From Pollenia angustigena (lineage: Eukaryota; Arthropoda; Insecta; Diptera; Polleniidae), in the NCBI GenBank assembly GCA_930367215.1, contig OV884056.1, positions 279,974,067 through 280,038,066 on the forward strand: a stretch of 64,000 nt of DNA, read 5' to 3'. Under the pieces are notes generated by a model. The model saw only the letters and a list, made by a program, of their open reading frames with translations. It ran no database searches and was not told where the DNA came from. Both the position numbers and the translations under genes were made by a program. This document shows positions 34,980-52,084 of this stretch, piece by piece (position 1 is the first letter of the stretch; every line of letters starts with the position of its first letter).

Positions 34980-36024
34980 GTCATTATCAGGGAAACCAAA
35001 AATATGCAATTGCATGTTTTTCCTTGTGCGACCAATGAAGGCAAAAACAATATATTTATCCGTTTTAGAGCTTTTTATGAATTTTGGCATCGATTTGTTA
35101 GTGCATATTTTACCGTTTGCAGCATTTATTTTGCATATTTTAGTTAAAAGACCCTTTTAGCAGCATATTTTAAGTTTTTAGGGCATATTTTGCATTTTTG
35201 CGGCATATTTTGATACATTTTTTTAGATGCCTGCAAGAGCTTTTGCAGCAAAGAAATTTTTTTTTTTTGCAAAATTTTGGCTGTCTGGCCAACGTTAATT
35301 CCTGTCCATGTTAATTTCACAAATTTGATAAACACATTTTAATTGTACTAAGAACGAAGTCTATGTAAATGGTGAGAAGGGGTCTATAACTTTACATATT
35401 CCCCACAAAAACTTCTTTCCAAACTAGACTGTGTCCGTAAAGATGGTTTGTATTGAGATTAAATTCCCAAAAATATTTTACTGCACATTAAATTATTTTC
35501 GAATCAGTTCACATTTGCCCAAAACTCCTATAAAAAGCTCTAACTTCCTTTTATATGTTAAAATTAATAAACAATTTAGCATAGCTTGGGAATAATGATT
35601 AGAAATCCTAATGATTAGTAATTGGATTAGAAATTTTAATTGTGCTGAAAAAATTGATTAATTATGATTAGTCAGCCATTTTAGACGATTACTAATTGAT
35701 TAGATTAGAAATAATCAAAAATCTAATCACCATTAGTGACGATTAGCATTTCTAATCAAATCTAATCAAAACTAATCCAGAAAATAATTGATTAGATTTC
35801 TTGATTATTTTTGATTAGATTTGATTAGATCAACTATTTTTAACTATTTTTGTGAAAAGAAAATATTTATTTATCACATTTGTTGCTATATGTATTTACA
35901 TAATGTAACAGTTTTTGAATATTGCATACGGTGCACCCTGTTCTTAAACTAAACACTTGACACAGCTGGTTCACTTTGTTGTTGTGTTATTATTAATGTT
36001 AATTTTCAACGTGTTTTGTGGAAG

Positions 36025-37648
36025 CAGCGTTACCGTTATGCGACTAAAGTCGCATTTTTGCCCCTTTTTTAATGCCTTGCCACTTTCTTTGCCCCTTAAT
36101 TTTAAATCCCCTTTTGTATCATTTTGTATGTTTTTGTGCCCCTTTTGCCCCTTTTTGAACTTCCAGCTTTTACATGATTGTATGTTTTTACTTTACCGCA
36201 TAGAAGTGCATCCGCTAAACGGATTTTTTTTTTTAAATTAGCATTATAAAACAATAATTGGTCCAATAAACTCAAAGTAGATACCTGGCAGACCATGTTC
36301 AACTTATTAATAAATACCTATACATAGATGCATATTTTCGAAAACTAGATACTTATATAACAACTAAAGAAACAGCATAGCACTGTAATGCATTAATAAA
36401 AATCAACCACTACTAACTTCTCCTAATAAGAAATAACAGAACTAAATTTGGTCCACCTATCACTCATAATAAAGGCGCTATTGTGCCAAAGCCCTTATTT
36501 TGGGAAAAATAACGTGGTTATAAGTCTATTACTAAGTCAATTAGTAACCGATTTTGTTAAATTAAAAATGGAATGACAAACTTATATAATAACGCACTTA
36601 TATATTTCCAGCTGTGGTGAAGGGTAAAATTATATGCAACAGTTCATGCACGTTAACTTGCAAACAAGACGTGTGTTTTCACTGTGTATATATACATTCG
36701 AACATTCGAACATCTCTATAGTGAAGTTCTATAAAATGAAGCTTTTTATATAATGAACGAATTTCAAAAATTATTAAAATTTGATCTCCTTACACACAAA
36801 AAAAATCATAGGTACAATTACCTAAAAATATGGTATAAAATAACTAAGCGCAAAGGTAGCATGGCAGCACAAAATAAACCTAGCAGATTATTTTCCAGAA
36901 CTTTATTTCTTACAAGCAGTTAAACACTTAACGAAAAAGTCTTCAAACTTTTCCTTATAAGGATGTTATTGAAGCAAATGTTAAATCGATAATCGAACTA
37001 AAATACCAGTTTTTATAAACAAAAGTAGAAAAAATGTAAGTTCTGCATAATATGGGATTTTTTGGTTCAATGCAAATTCATTATAGTGAAGTTCGACTAT
37101 ATATGGATGTGTCAAAAGCTTAAAGGCCTTACTCCACAAAATAAAATGTAGAGAAAATTAGTATTATTTGAAAAATGGATTTTTAAAATTTAAAATGCTA
37201 CAAAAAGAAATTTGCCAAACACGCGAAGCTTAGTAATTCATATTTAAGCAATTATATAATGGCCTAATTTTGTTATGTATATTTTCCTTTTATCTGGCTG
37301 GTAGCATCTGAAAAAATTAAGATTAAAACCCTATACCAATTTTTCATATTTTGTAATTTAAATTATAAAAGAACAAAATCATTTTCAAAGAGTTCACAGC
37401 TAATTAGATAGTAATAAGCCAAAATTGAGAAATTTTCGAAAAGTGGAGTTAGGCCTTTTATTTATACATAAGAAGAGGCTTATTTTTTGTAACGTTTATG
37501 TTTTCAGTGAAAATAACTTAATATAAATGAAAATGGTCTTATTTTTAAAGTTGCCCCTTTTTTTCTCAGAATTCCCCTTTTTGTGCCACTTTTATTTTGA
37601 AAATCCCCTTTTTGTGCCCCTTTTTAAAAATTTTGAACGGTAACGCTG
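36025..37648. mobile_element. hAT-type element C, inside B
   Basis: TGTGGAAG at 36017-36024 and 37649-37656 is an exact 8-bp duplication. Ends CAGCGTTACCGTT and AACGGTAACGCTG are perfect 13-bp complements. TTTTTGCCCCTTTTT words follow behind both ends and give spurious open frames. The interior has no transposase. Confidence 0.9.
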
Positions 37649-37809
37649 TGTGGAAGTACAAGTATAATTTTTTTGTTTACTTAACATTGAAAGTAAAATC
37701 TTTGTTTTGTAAGATTGTAATTTTTGTTTTATTCGAATTAAAGTGTTCCAAATTATTGGTAAGTAAAAATGCACGGATTTTTTTTCTTTTATTTATCTAA
37801 TCATAATTA

Positions 37810-38162
37810 AGCTTAGATTACACTATCTCACAAGTCTTACGTATTCCATAATACTTTGTGAGATAGAAATCTAATGAGTTTTGTTGCGACTGTCAAAAAA
37901 TCTTATGTAACATGACAGTTTGTGTTCACACCATCACATAAAGTATAAACACTCACACATGAAATAAAATGCAACCCTGATCCAATGAAAAGTATTATTG
38001 TTTAGAAATTTTTCAAAAAACGATGAAGTCGTATGGGATGTCAAACTTTTTTCTTAATACTTGTCATTTTCGTGACACATTGCATTCACACTATCACACT
38101 TTGTCATATTACTTGAGTTTTTGACATGTATTTATGCAAAGTATAATAGTGTAATCTAGCCT
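37810..38162. mobile_element. PIF/Harbinger-like MITE D, inside B
   Basis: TTA at 37807-37809 and 38163-38165 fits the TWA target of PIF/Harbinger. Ends AGCTTAGATTACACTAT and ATAGTGTAATCTAGCCT match in 15 of 17. Non-coding, 353 bp. Confidence 0.75.
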
Positions 38163-38633
38163 TTAGTGACGATTAGCATTTCTAATCAAAAATAATCAAG
38201 AAATCTAATCAATTATTTTTTGGATTAGTTTTGATTAGATTTGATTAGAAATGCTAATCGTCACTAATTGTGATTCGATTTTTGATTATTTCTAATCAAA
38301 TCAATTAGTAATCTGAAATTTTTATCAAAATTCAATTCTAATGATTAGATTATTTTATTTCTCTAATCGTAATGATTTCTAATTCTAATCCAAATTCCCC
38401 AGCTATGCAATTTAGGGACCATCCCTAAAATCCTTTTAAGACAAAAAAATCTCATATGGATGTCAATATCTAGATAGTATTCGGCAAAAATAACTTATAT
38501 GAATTTTAGCCTCTTAAAATATTTTTTTTTTGAGCCCATGACTGCTCATCATTTATAAATAGGGGAAAATCTTGAAAATTAGTTTGTTAATACTGTAGTG
38601 TTTGGGCTTTACCGGTTATAATTTTAGGATTGT

Positions 38634-39336
38634 TATACCCACACCACAATAGTGGAGAGGGTATTATGCATTTGTGCTGATGTGTGTAACGCCTTAAAAT
38701 GTTGGTCCTAGACCCACCTTAAAGTATACCGATCGACTTAGAATCACTTTCTGAGTCGAACTAACGATGTCCGTCCGGCTGGCTGGCAGGCAGGCTGGCT
38801 GGCTGTCTATGTAACCTTGTGCGCAAAGTACAGGTCGCAATTTTGAAGATAATTTGATAAAATTTGGGTCATAGGTTCTTATTGGCACAAGGACCAAGCC
38901 TATTGAAAATGGGCCGAATCGTAGGACACCGAGAGAAGAGAGGGAGAAATTTCTTCCTCTCAGAAACCATCAAACCGATTTTAATAAAATTTAAAACATA
39001 GATATGTGTACGGACACATAAGCTATGCATTTTTAAGAAAATAGGACCACGAGGGGAGATAGGGGCAATTTCTGCCTCTCAAACTGATTTTAATGAAACT
39101 TAAAACATAGATAGATCCATATCTATATGGACACATAAGCTATATAGTTTTTCAAAAATAGGACCACAAGAGGGGGCAATTTCTGCCTCTCACAAACGTT
39201 CAAACCGATTTGAATGAAGTTTATAAACATAGATAAATCCATATTAATATGGACACATAAGCATGATGTGTTATTAAATTCTGTGGTGTAGGGTATCATA
39301 TGGTCGGGCTTGACCGACTATACTTTCTTACTTGTT
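38634..39336 (+). mobile_element. INE-1-like repeat, second family
   Basis: TATACCCACACCACAATAGT at the 5' end, then CCTTAAAGTATACCGATCGA, a GGCTGGCTGGCAGGC microsatellite (38775-38806), several copies of CAAACCGATTTTAATRAA plus ATATGGACACATAAGC, and a terminal hairpin GTCGG-GCTTGA-CCGAC before CTTACTTGTTTT. The sister copy is at 60321-61526. Confidence 0.8.
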
Positions 39337-39513
39337 TTTATTAAATGGAACTGTTATTAAATTGTTGAATATTTTGTTTTAAACTAGCAATTTTTGAATT
39401 TTTTGGGGCATATTTTTAACAATTTTAACGGCATATTTTCAAGGTTTTACTGCATATTTAATGCGCATAAATTGTGTTTTTTAGAGCATATTTCTGGTTT
39501 CCCTGGTCATTAT

Positions 39514-40695
39514 ATTCGGAGATGTAAACAAAAAACAATTAATGTATTTAAGAAAACTTAAAATTCATGGAATTAAATTCCAAATTTGAATTAAATATCG
39601 CTTATTTGCTAAGAGCGGTATGGTACGACAAAAAGTCTAATATATATATTAAAAATCGTTAAAGCTGCAAAGAATCACAAGAAAAATCGCTTCTATTGCA
39701 AAAAAAAACAACTTGTAAACAAACACTAAAATTAATTTGATTCGGGTTATAAAACAAAGTGTCAGAAAAAAACTAAAGAAAAGTTTTCCAAAAAATAGCG
39801 AAAATTCGCGAAAAAATTTTAAATTTCAAACAACCCAAAAAGTTCCTAAAACTATAAGGAATGCCAAAAATTCGGTAAAAATTGTTAAATTACCGGAAAT
39901 TCGCACAGCGGCATGATGGCGAAGCAAAGTCTACTATTTATTATAAATCTTTAAAGCTGTAAAGGATCAGAGAAACTTCTCCTCATTATAAACATGATTG
40001 AAATTCGCAAAAAATTGCAAATTTTTAAACATACTCTAAAACTAATTTGAAATCGCTAAATAAAATAACTTAAATTTGTGCATTGGAAACGTTTTTTTTT
40101 AATCTATACGCGTGTTTCCAAAGTAACGGTCGTTAACGATTTTCGGAGATTTTTTAAATAAAATTCCAACCTACCCAAATATGCCACGAGGATTGCTCCA
40201 TTTTGGACTAACGAAAGTTCAAGCTACGGTAGCAACCGAAAGAATTCATAAAAAATGTAATTTCAATACTTTTTTTTGACCGTTAAAAAGGTAACGGTCG
40301 TAATTTATAAATGTGCTGTTTTCAAATGTCGGAAACAAACATCATGTATTGTAAAACTTTGCACAGGATGTGTCAAGTAAAATATCTGATTAAATTCTTT
40401 GAAATATTTTGTTAAGGAATGGATTTATTTTCAAACCAAAGAAATTTGTTAACAAAAAAAAAAATTTGTTTTTAAGTAACGGTCGTTACATTATAAAAAC
40501 TTATAAGTTTTTTGTGTCTGACTTCATTTATTATGGGTAACAAAAAAAAAAAAAATATTTTTGTTTGTGTAAAGAAAATTAAAGTTAATCTTTCGGAAAA
40601 TGACAGATACATTTATTTTGTATATTAGCGGAAAAATAAATTCAAAATAATAATTTAATTTTTCAGCTATAAGGGGTCATTTTCTGTGGAAACAC
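39514..40695. other. No gene seen; GTAACGGTCGT repeated
   Basis: AT-rich. GTAACGGTCGTTA occurs at about 40123 and 40474 and GTAACGGTCGTAA at about 40290. GTGTTTCCA (40113) and TGGAAACAC (40687) may be the ends of a 580-bp inverted-repeat element. No coding motif. Confidence 0.5.
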
Positions 40696-40696
40696 C

Positions 40697-41192
40697 CATA
40701 TATAAAAACGTTTGTGCCTTGTATGTGCTCCTAAAACTCAAGCACCGCTGGACAGATTGACACCAAACTAGGACAATAAATTAATTTGGTCTGGAGCCAA
40801 ATTTCTCTTAAGTTTATTCCCGCTGTTGTCGTGATATTTAATTTTTTTTTAATTTATGGTACTATTTGGCTGATTAGTATATTTATTAAACAAAAATAAG
40901 TTTCCTTTATGGTTTTCAATCCAAATTTTATAATTTTTAATTAGGCTTAAGTTCATCAAATTTAATTTCCATTAAATTATTTTCCTACGAAGAAAGGAAT
41001 TTTGCAACATGAAAGTAAATTTAAATTGTTATTGATAATTTTCACATTCCGGACAGGTTACCCTTACATGTTTCGATCGCAACCCCTCAATCTCTTCAGA
41101 GGTATTTGCCGTTTAACACTCACAGCCATCGACGTATTGAGTTTTTATATTTATTTGGAAAATCCCGAGCAGCACCGGGATTAAACAGCTAG
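40697..41192 (+). mobile_element. Helitron-like element
   Basis: ATATATAAAAACGTTTGTGC with CTCAAGCACCGCTGGACAGA early on mirrors the Helitron at 8476. It ends with hairpin CCCG-AGCAGCAC-CGGG and then ATTAAACAGCTAG before T. The 5' TC is not preserved. Holds a half copy of the fold-back at 3107 (40939-40984). Confidence 0.65.
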
Positions 41193-41462
41193 TTTTAAAT
41201 ATAAACTTACATTTTCTTCCTTTTCTGACAGACAACTCTTTGTGAATTATTTTCTTTATAAGTTGTAAAAATATTTCACATGTGAGCTATTTACAATCGT
41301 GTGAATTTGTTGAAAAAAAGCCAATTCACCATTCATTTTTTTTCGGAGTTTAAAAATGTAAACATTCGGAAATTTTCACAACACGTTTTATTCATGATAC
41401 CAACTGTTCATGTTCATCCGTTCGATAATTAACATGTGCAATTTTATTCATGATGGGGGTTA

Positions 41463-41634
41463 CCTGGGCTTTACACGTGAAAGTACTTTCATGCAAGTAG
41501 AGTATACGCATTATCAACGAAAAATCGAAGAAACAGCCGATTGGCTGAAAGTACCAAAATTATGTGTGTGTTAGTGAAAAAGTTTGATTATATTGCGACT
41601 TTCAAGAAATTTGCTTTCATGTGAAAATGCTAGG
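41463..41634. mobile_element. PIF/Harbinger-like MITE, short member
   Basis: TTA flanks both ends (41460-41462, 41635-41637). Ends CCTGGGCTTTACACGTGAAA and TTTCATGTGAAAATGCTAGG. Sequence such as CGCATTATCAACGAAAAATC is shared with the larger copies at 46800 and 54895. Confidence 0.75.
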
Positions 41635-41656
41635 TTACTGAAAACTAAAGTTGTTT

Positions 41657-41756
41657 ACCTAGCATTTACACGTGAAAGTAAATTTCTTGAAAGTCGCAAT
41701 ATACCCACACTTTTTCACTAACACACACATAATTTTGGAACTTTCAGCCAATCGGC
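41657..41756. mobile_element. Inverted, truncated copy of the same MITE
   Basis: It starts CCTAGCATTTACACGTGAAA after TTA and is the reverse complement of 41536-41634 over about 100 bases, stopping at AATCGGCT. Together with the full copy it makes a hairpin with 100-base arms and a 20-base loop. Confidence 0.8.
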
Positions 41757-42539
41757 TCCCAGTTGGCAAAATGGTCCTAGACGCAAATGTCGTCTACGAT
41801 GTCCTCAGGACAATTTAGAATTTGTCGCTTATATAGCATTGATGACGACAACTTAAGTAACAAAACGTGTATTTCGTCGTGTTTAAAATCGTTTTTTGCC
41901 TTGAATAATACTTTAATGAGGACAACATAAGCGACCATTGCATATATGTATGTTGTCGTGTTTCAAACCACATTGACGACAAAATGCATGCAATTGTCGG
42001 TCGTCTTGTCTTCAATAAGGCTTGATTGAGGACAACATAAGCGAAAAATAAAAGATGAAAGACAATACCTAAAATTTGCTTCAACTATTTCTTAAAAATA
42101 ACGGGACAATAACGACAAAAGAAAAAAATTACAATCAAAAAAACATGTAAAATTATTTAGTTGAATTTTTAAAGTGCGTGGTAAAGGTAATAGTTTTGCT
42201 CTGCTACTTTTTAACAATTGTGATTTGCTTTTTTGTTAAGTATTGTTAGTTAATTTTTCATATACATATTACTTTGAGCGATTTTGCTACCAGCCTTGCA
42301 AAAATATTAGTCTGCAGCAAAAATAGTTTTAAATAAAAATGTATGGATTATATATGGATTTTTCAGTTTTTTTTTCATCACGTCTAGTTTTTTTATTTGC
42401 TTGACTAATAAATCGCCCGAAATAAGGCGGGTTTGCTAATACATTTCATCATAACTTGAGAACAATTTTTCGGATTTCTATCAAAACACTTACAAATGAT
42501 AAAGAAAATCAACTTTCTTTAAATCATCAAAATAATGGG
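41757..42539. other. GACGACA-rich repeat tract, no gene
   Basis: Words like GAGGACAACATAAGCGA (41937, 42026) and GACGACA recur to about 42060. Beyond that AT-rich sequence without features. Confidence 0.5.
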
Positions 42540-42703
42540 GGTATTCACGTCACAAGTTGCACCCTTGAAAAAAAGGAAAAGTGCAAAAATATAACCACAA
42601 CCACAAAGATAATTATTTACGCACAACTAATTGTCTGTGTGGTTGTTGTTTTATTTTTGCACTTTTGCTTTTTTGCAAGGGTGCAACTTGTAACGTGAAT
42701 ACC
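42540..42703. mobile_element. MITE with about 65-bp inverted ends
   Basis: GGTATTCACGTCACAAGTTG onward is matched by the complement of the right side (CAACTTGTAACGTGAATACC), extending through AAAAGTGCAAAAATA and ACCACAACCACA. Almost the whole 164 bp is arm. It lies about 290 bp before the first readable malic enzyme exon. Confidence 0.85.
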
Positions 42704-42995
42704 TTTAATATTAAATATATGTACATATTTTCAGCAGTTTCAAAATTATTCAGAATTTTTTTTAATGAACCCTAATGTACACACGTGTATTAGCTATCAA
42801 AAATTTATTAAAATTGTTTTATAAAATTTAGTTTCTCTTGAATTCTATGCAAATTAGCAACAAATAATTAAAAACTACAAAAATATTTACCGAATACTTT
42901 TGTGTTTTATTTTAATGCATAACCTTGATACTAATATTACATGCCTACGGATAATAAAATTTAATCCAATACATAAATTAATTTACATGTTACAG

Positions 42996-48336
<5,341 letters not shown>

Positions 48337-48686
48337 GCAATTTTGGCTAACATCTGCATACTTTTGAACTTCTAATACACTTTAAATGTCACATCACGTG
48401 TTTGTTATATTGATATGTTGCTTTGTTATTACTACTCCTACAGAATTTATGACACATTTTCTTTCTTGCCTCAAATACGCTTGTCTTAATTTTTTACTTA
48501 CATATTTCAAAAAAAAAAAAAAAAAAATGGATGCAGGTTTTTTCATGTTTTTTTTTTTTAATTAATATATGTAATTGAAATCGTTATTAACTTTATTGAT
48601 AATTTAAAGATTATTACTTCATGTTTTTTCATTAATATAATTTTAATTGTTATTAACTTTATTGATTATTAAGTAGATATATATAA

Positions 48687-48904
48687 TACAAGTGATTGAA
48701 CGTGTAGGAAAACACTCAAAGAACTGGGCCCTGTTTCTCAAAACTCAAATCTTCAAGTAAAATACATTTGAAATAAAAACACAAATTGTAAAATTGTTGC
48801 TTTTTTTTAATGTATTTTACTTGTAGAATTGTAATTTGTAGTTTTGAGAAACAAGGCCCTGAGTGCTTTTCATATAAATTTTACTACACGTTCATCACTT
48901 GTGT
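48687..48904. repeat. Two-part long hairpin in malic enzyme 3' region
   Basis: Outer arms ACAAGTGATTGAACGTGTAG (48688) and CTACACGTTCATCACTTGT (48884), inner arms GGGCCCTGTTTCTCAAAACT (48727) and AGTTTTGAGAAACAAGGCCC (48841), then AAGTAAAATACATT / AATGTATTTTACTT. The inner part resembles a PIF/Harbinger-like MITE. It lies between the two alternative last exons. Confidence 0.75.
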
Positions 48905-49436
48905 TGTGAAAACAGCACATTTATGTATGAATAGCCAACGATATTAGAAAAAACTATGAACCAAATGATATTTAGGATAACACCGATTATTATAATTTTT
49001 TATAAATATGTACTTATTTATTAGTTTTTACCTTACATATACATATGTGCTTATTAAAATATTTTTAAGATCATTTTATAAGTATCTTTAGTATTATTTA
49101 ACAAATTGTTGTTATTGCTTTTACCCTCAGTATTTTTTTAAACAAATGTTTATTATCTATTTAAAACTAAGTATTTTGAGATATGTTGTTTTATCCCCCT
49201 TATTCATAATAAATAAAACATGTTAATAGAAGGCTTATTAAACCGATTTTCATACAAAATTCGTTTCATAAACCTTTTATTAACCTGTTTTATTATTTAT
49301 TATTCTGCTTTGCAAAACTTTAATAAACATTCTTATTTAATTTAATTATTTTTATGTCTTTAATGCTTTAAATGAATTTTTGTTTTTATGCTGCTGAAAT
49401 ATGCGTCATTTAAATGACATTGTTTTTGGTGCATAA

Positions 49437-49612
49437 GGGCCTGTTCGTAAATGCATCACTGCGCTGCAAATGAAAATTTAAGTAACCAAGTTTAAAATAC
49501 GGAGTGGAGAAATGGCTCCCGCCAAAAAATATCAACAGCAAACTTAAATTGGCAGTGCAAAGCAATGTTTGGTTGTATGATGCACTGCAGTGATGCATTT
49601 ACGAACAGGCCC
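49437..49612. mobile_element. PIF/Harbinger-type MITE, perfect 26-bp ends
   Basis: TAA at 49434-49436 and 49613-49615. GGGCCTGTTCGTAAATGCAT and complement at the right end, 26 bases perfect. TIR start and TWA target are classic for PIF/Harbinger. In the malic enzyme intron before alternative exon b. Confidence 0.9.
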
Positions 49613-49771
49613 TAAGATATTTTAAATTATAATTGTTAAGCTTGCTTGCTTCCTTTCTACCTTTTCCATTTTCGCTTTATTTGAATTTTTTTCTTCAACA
49701 TTTTCTTGGAAACAATTTACTGATTTGTTTTTTATTTTATTATTCTTGTTTAACTTTTTATTTTTTTTTAG

Positions 49772-49791
49772 CTGATGAAAAGAACAAATAA
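49772..49791 (+). CDS. Men: Alternative last exon b
   Basis: A strong pyrimidine tract and acceptor (TTTTTATTTTTTTTTAG) precede CTGATGAAAAGAACAAATAA. Joined to 48263 in phase it gives S-DEKNK-stop. A 3' untranslated region with AATAAA at 50092-50097 follows. Confidence 0.6.
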
Positions 49792-50091
49792 CCTTTCTTT
49801 CCTAATACTCCCTGAAAACCTTTCTTGACCTTAAAGAAATCGCTGCAGTTGGTTTTCCTAAAATGAACCGACAATTTACGCAGAAAAGTTTTTTTTTAAC
49901 TATATTTTGTTAATTTATTTGTCTTAGCTAAATTGTGTATTATTTAATTATTTTTAATTTTTATATATGTATGTAATCTATAAAAGCATTAAAATTTTAT
50001 TAAAAATATTCATCTGAGAAAGCATTAAGGAAATGGTAGTAACTGTTAACTATTCAGTTAGTTGCATTGTCGGTATTAAGTCATTAAAAAA

Positions 50092-50097
50092 AATAAA
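50092..50097 (+). promoter_or_regulatory. Poly(A) signal AATAAA
   Basis: AATAAA 300 bases after the stop of alternative exon b, followed by T/G-rich sequence (TTGGATACTTGTTTC). Likely end of the longer malic enzyme transcript. Confidence 0.5.
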
Positions 50098-50182
50098 TAC
50101 AAGAAAAAAAAGTTGGATACTTGTTTCTTTATTGTTTTTTTCTTTTATCATGTAAAGGGGTAGTGCTCACGAACTTATTGCT

Positions 50183-50241
50183 GGGGGGTTACCGCGTATT
50201 TCGATTCGAAAGAAATCATTTACGGATTCGAACAATTTGTA
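50183..50241. mobile_element. Solo end of the GGGGGTTAC MITE
   Basis: GGGGGGTTACCGCGTATTTC through ACGGATTCGAACAATTTGTA matches one end of the element at 24435-24740. The other end is absent. Confidence 0.75.
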
Positions 50242-50316
50242 TCATGATTGAGTTGTTTAAATTGTACCAAAATAGTACAAAAGTACTAATTTTTGCATCC
50301 CTGTTACGATTTACGG

Positions 50317-50398
50317 CCATTTTCACCAAGTTCGCTTATAATTAACTATCGGTTATAGCTGTCAAAACATGTTGGTAACCGGAACTTGGTGAAAATGG
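50317..50398. repeat. Small inverted-repeat element
   Basis: CCATTTTCACCAAGTTC and GAACTTGGTGAAAATGG are perfect 17-base complements around CGGTTATAGCTGTCAAAAC. Possibly a minimal MITE. Confidence 0.7.
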
Positions 50399-50658
50399 GG
50401 GTTAGTTAGATTTCGGTGGTTCAGCAAAGTGTATGTGTGTCTACACAATTTTCGCATCCACCAAAAGTAAAATTGGGGAATACCCGAAGTATCTTACATC
50501 GAGCTTCGATTGAAACACAGATCATTTAGTATACATACAGTCTCAAGTGTTAACAACGTTGTTGCGAATAAATTGATTTTATATAAAATATATAAAAAAT
50601 ATTTAATTAAAAAATATTTATATTTTGCACTGTCTCCTAGCCTCATATAACACGTTTT

Positions 50659-50926
50659 CCTACAACACGGCGTTTTCTAGGAACCTATCTAACTGAACAA
50701 CCTAAACAAAAGCGGCAAGCGTTTTTTTAAACATGAAAATTTTATTTAAACACAATTTCAATAAAACAAACCGACATAGCGATCTGTCAAATAAGATTTA
50801 TCAGCCGGGTGGTTTCTAATTCGCATTCTAATGGTTTGTTTCGTATAAATTGTATATAAAAGAGAAGTTTTGACATACAAAAAACGCTTCCGCTCTTATT
50901 TAGGTTGCTCAGTAACGTGTTGTAGG
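50659..50926. mobile_element. Inverted-repeat element (CCTACAACACG)
   Basis: CCTACAACACG / CGTGTTGTAGG mark the outer ends, and CAACCTAAACAAAAGCGG / CCGCTCTTATTTAGGTTG an inner pair. AAACAAAAGCGGCAxGC is also seen at about 31664 inside a hAT element. Confidence 0.6.
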
Positions 50927-50960
50927 AGGGTTACCTGTATGCTTTTTTACGAAATAATAT

Positions 50961-51190
50961 AGCGCCATCTGTTGTTTTGGTGTTCGATTTTTTCTTATTT
51001 AAAAATTAAATTTTTTGAATCTGGCAGCCTTTGGTCAAAAATCCGATGTCGAAAAACCGATCTGGCAGCACGAATAACTTTTAACAAAAAAGAGCTGCCA
51101 GATAAGTAAAACTGGCGAAAATTTTGCCAGACTGACGTTATTACTTTCTGGTATTTTGAAAAACCCTAAATAAAAACAACAGATGGCGTT
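50961..51190. mobile_element. Inverted-repeat element (GCGCCATCTGTTGTTTT)
   Basis: GCGCCATCTGTTGTTTT at the left and AAAACAACAGATGGCG at the right. CTGGCAG/CTGCCAG words lie inside. Non-coding. Confidence 0.6.
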
Positions 51191-51659
51191 TATGCTAAAA
51201 GTATTATTTAAGGCATACCTTTTGGGGCATTTAAAAAGGTATTTGACAAAAAAAGCGTGACCACTAATTTTGTAACCATTTACTTTAGTTTTAATAGTTA
51301 TATTGAGATTGAGAAAACTTCATATCTTAACAAGTAATAAAAATTGGTTGTAAATTACAAGCTTTTTGAAAAAAAGTGGTAACGTGTGGAGTGTCAACTA
51401 TTTATTAAGCTTAGCTTTTTTAGAGAACAAAAAACTAAGTTAGTTTGCTTGCAGTGCAGCTGCCTTTTTTTCAATAAAAGGTTTGTAAGTTTTTGTATTT
51501 TTTTTAATTCATTTAATTACTTTTAATTATTTAAGCTTGAGGTCTTTTTTTATAAAAAAATATATTTATTTTCTTCAATATTTCGCTAACCTTTGGTTAG
51601 CATCGTCAGGAAATTAACAAATTTTAATAATAACAAAAAACGATAACAAAATTATAAAA

Positions 51660-51864
51660 TTATGGTTCTATTGTACTGCTAATTCTTGTATTCCCATTAC
51701 TCCTATCATTGTATTGATTTATTAATCCATAACTTAAACTATTTGGAAAATTTTTTTCCCTTAATATATTTCTAATTTTAATTATGTTTTTCCTGTGATA
51801 AACCTTGTCACAAATTGTTAGTACCCTATTAATCAAATTTCTAGCAGAATTTATAATAATTCTT
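51660..51864 (-). pseudogene. Penelope-like polymerase fragment, inverted
   Basis: Minus strand: RNLINRVLTICDKVYHRKNI, then KNFPNSLSYGLINQYNDRS and RISSTIEP. This resembles the stretch just before the GIY-YIG domain of Penelope-like polymerases. SSTIEP also opens the plus-strand part at 52090, so the two fragments overlap by about 18 bases in head-to-head orientation. Confidence 0.7.
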
Positions 51865-52059
51865 TCATATATATTATTTCTAAAGCACTTTTTTTTGTCG
51901 GTTGCAAATATCTCCCATACCACCGCATTAAATTTAATGAATGATATCTCATTTTAAAGCTTATTTCTAACACTAATGACGAAAAATAATTAGAAATGGA
52001 AAAATTAATATTTTCATTGATAAAAATTACGGTGCGAAATAGTCGCACGGGTCATCTAG
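51865..52059 (+). mobile_element. Small Helitron, copy B
   Basis: Same ends as copy A: TCATATATATTATTTC, hairpin GTGCGA-AATAG-TCGCAC, then CGGGTCATCTAG before T. About 70 internal bases present in copy A are missing. Placed at the junction of the two Penelope fragments. Confidence 0.85.
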
Positions 52060-52084
52060 TAATAATTAATAATTCTGCCTGATG

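Larger units (their letters stand above)
35580..38407. mobile_element. hAT-type element B, GATTAG-rich, inside A
   Basis: CAATTTAG at 35572-35579 and 38408-38415 is an exact 8-bp duplication. Ends CATAGCTTGGGAAT and AATTCCCCAGCTATG. Inside both ends lie 250-bp blocks built of GATTAG/CTAATC words in both orientations. Contains elements C and D. Confidence 0.9.
34988..39505. mobile_element. hAT-type element A, outer shell of a four-deep nest
   Basis: GTCATTAT at 34980-34987 and 39506-39513 is an exact 8-bp duplication. Ends CAGGGAAACCAAAAATATGC and GCATATTTCTGGTTTCCCTG. GCATATTTT is repeated many times behind both ends (35100-35215 and 39408-39490). Holds element B and an INE-1-like copy. Confidence 0.9.

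Noticed and set aside
35957..36241. 94-codon hydrophobic open frame
   Set aside because: It crosses the boundary of hAT element C and follows its GCCCCTTT repeats.
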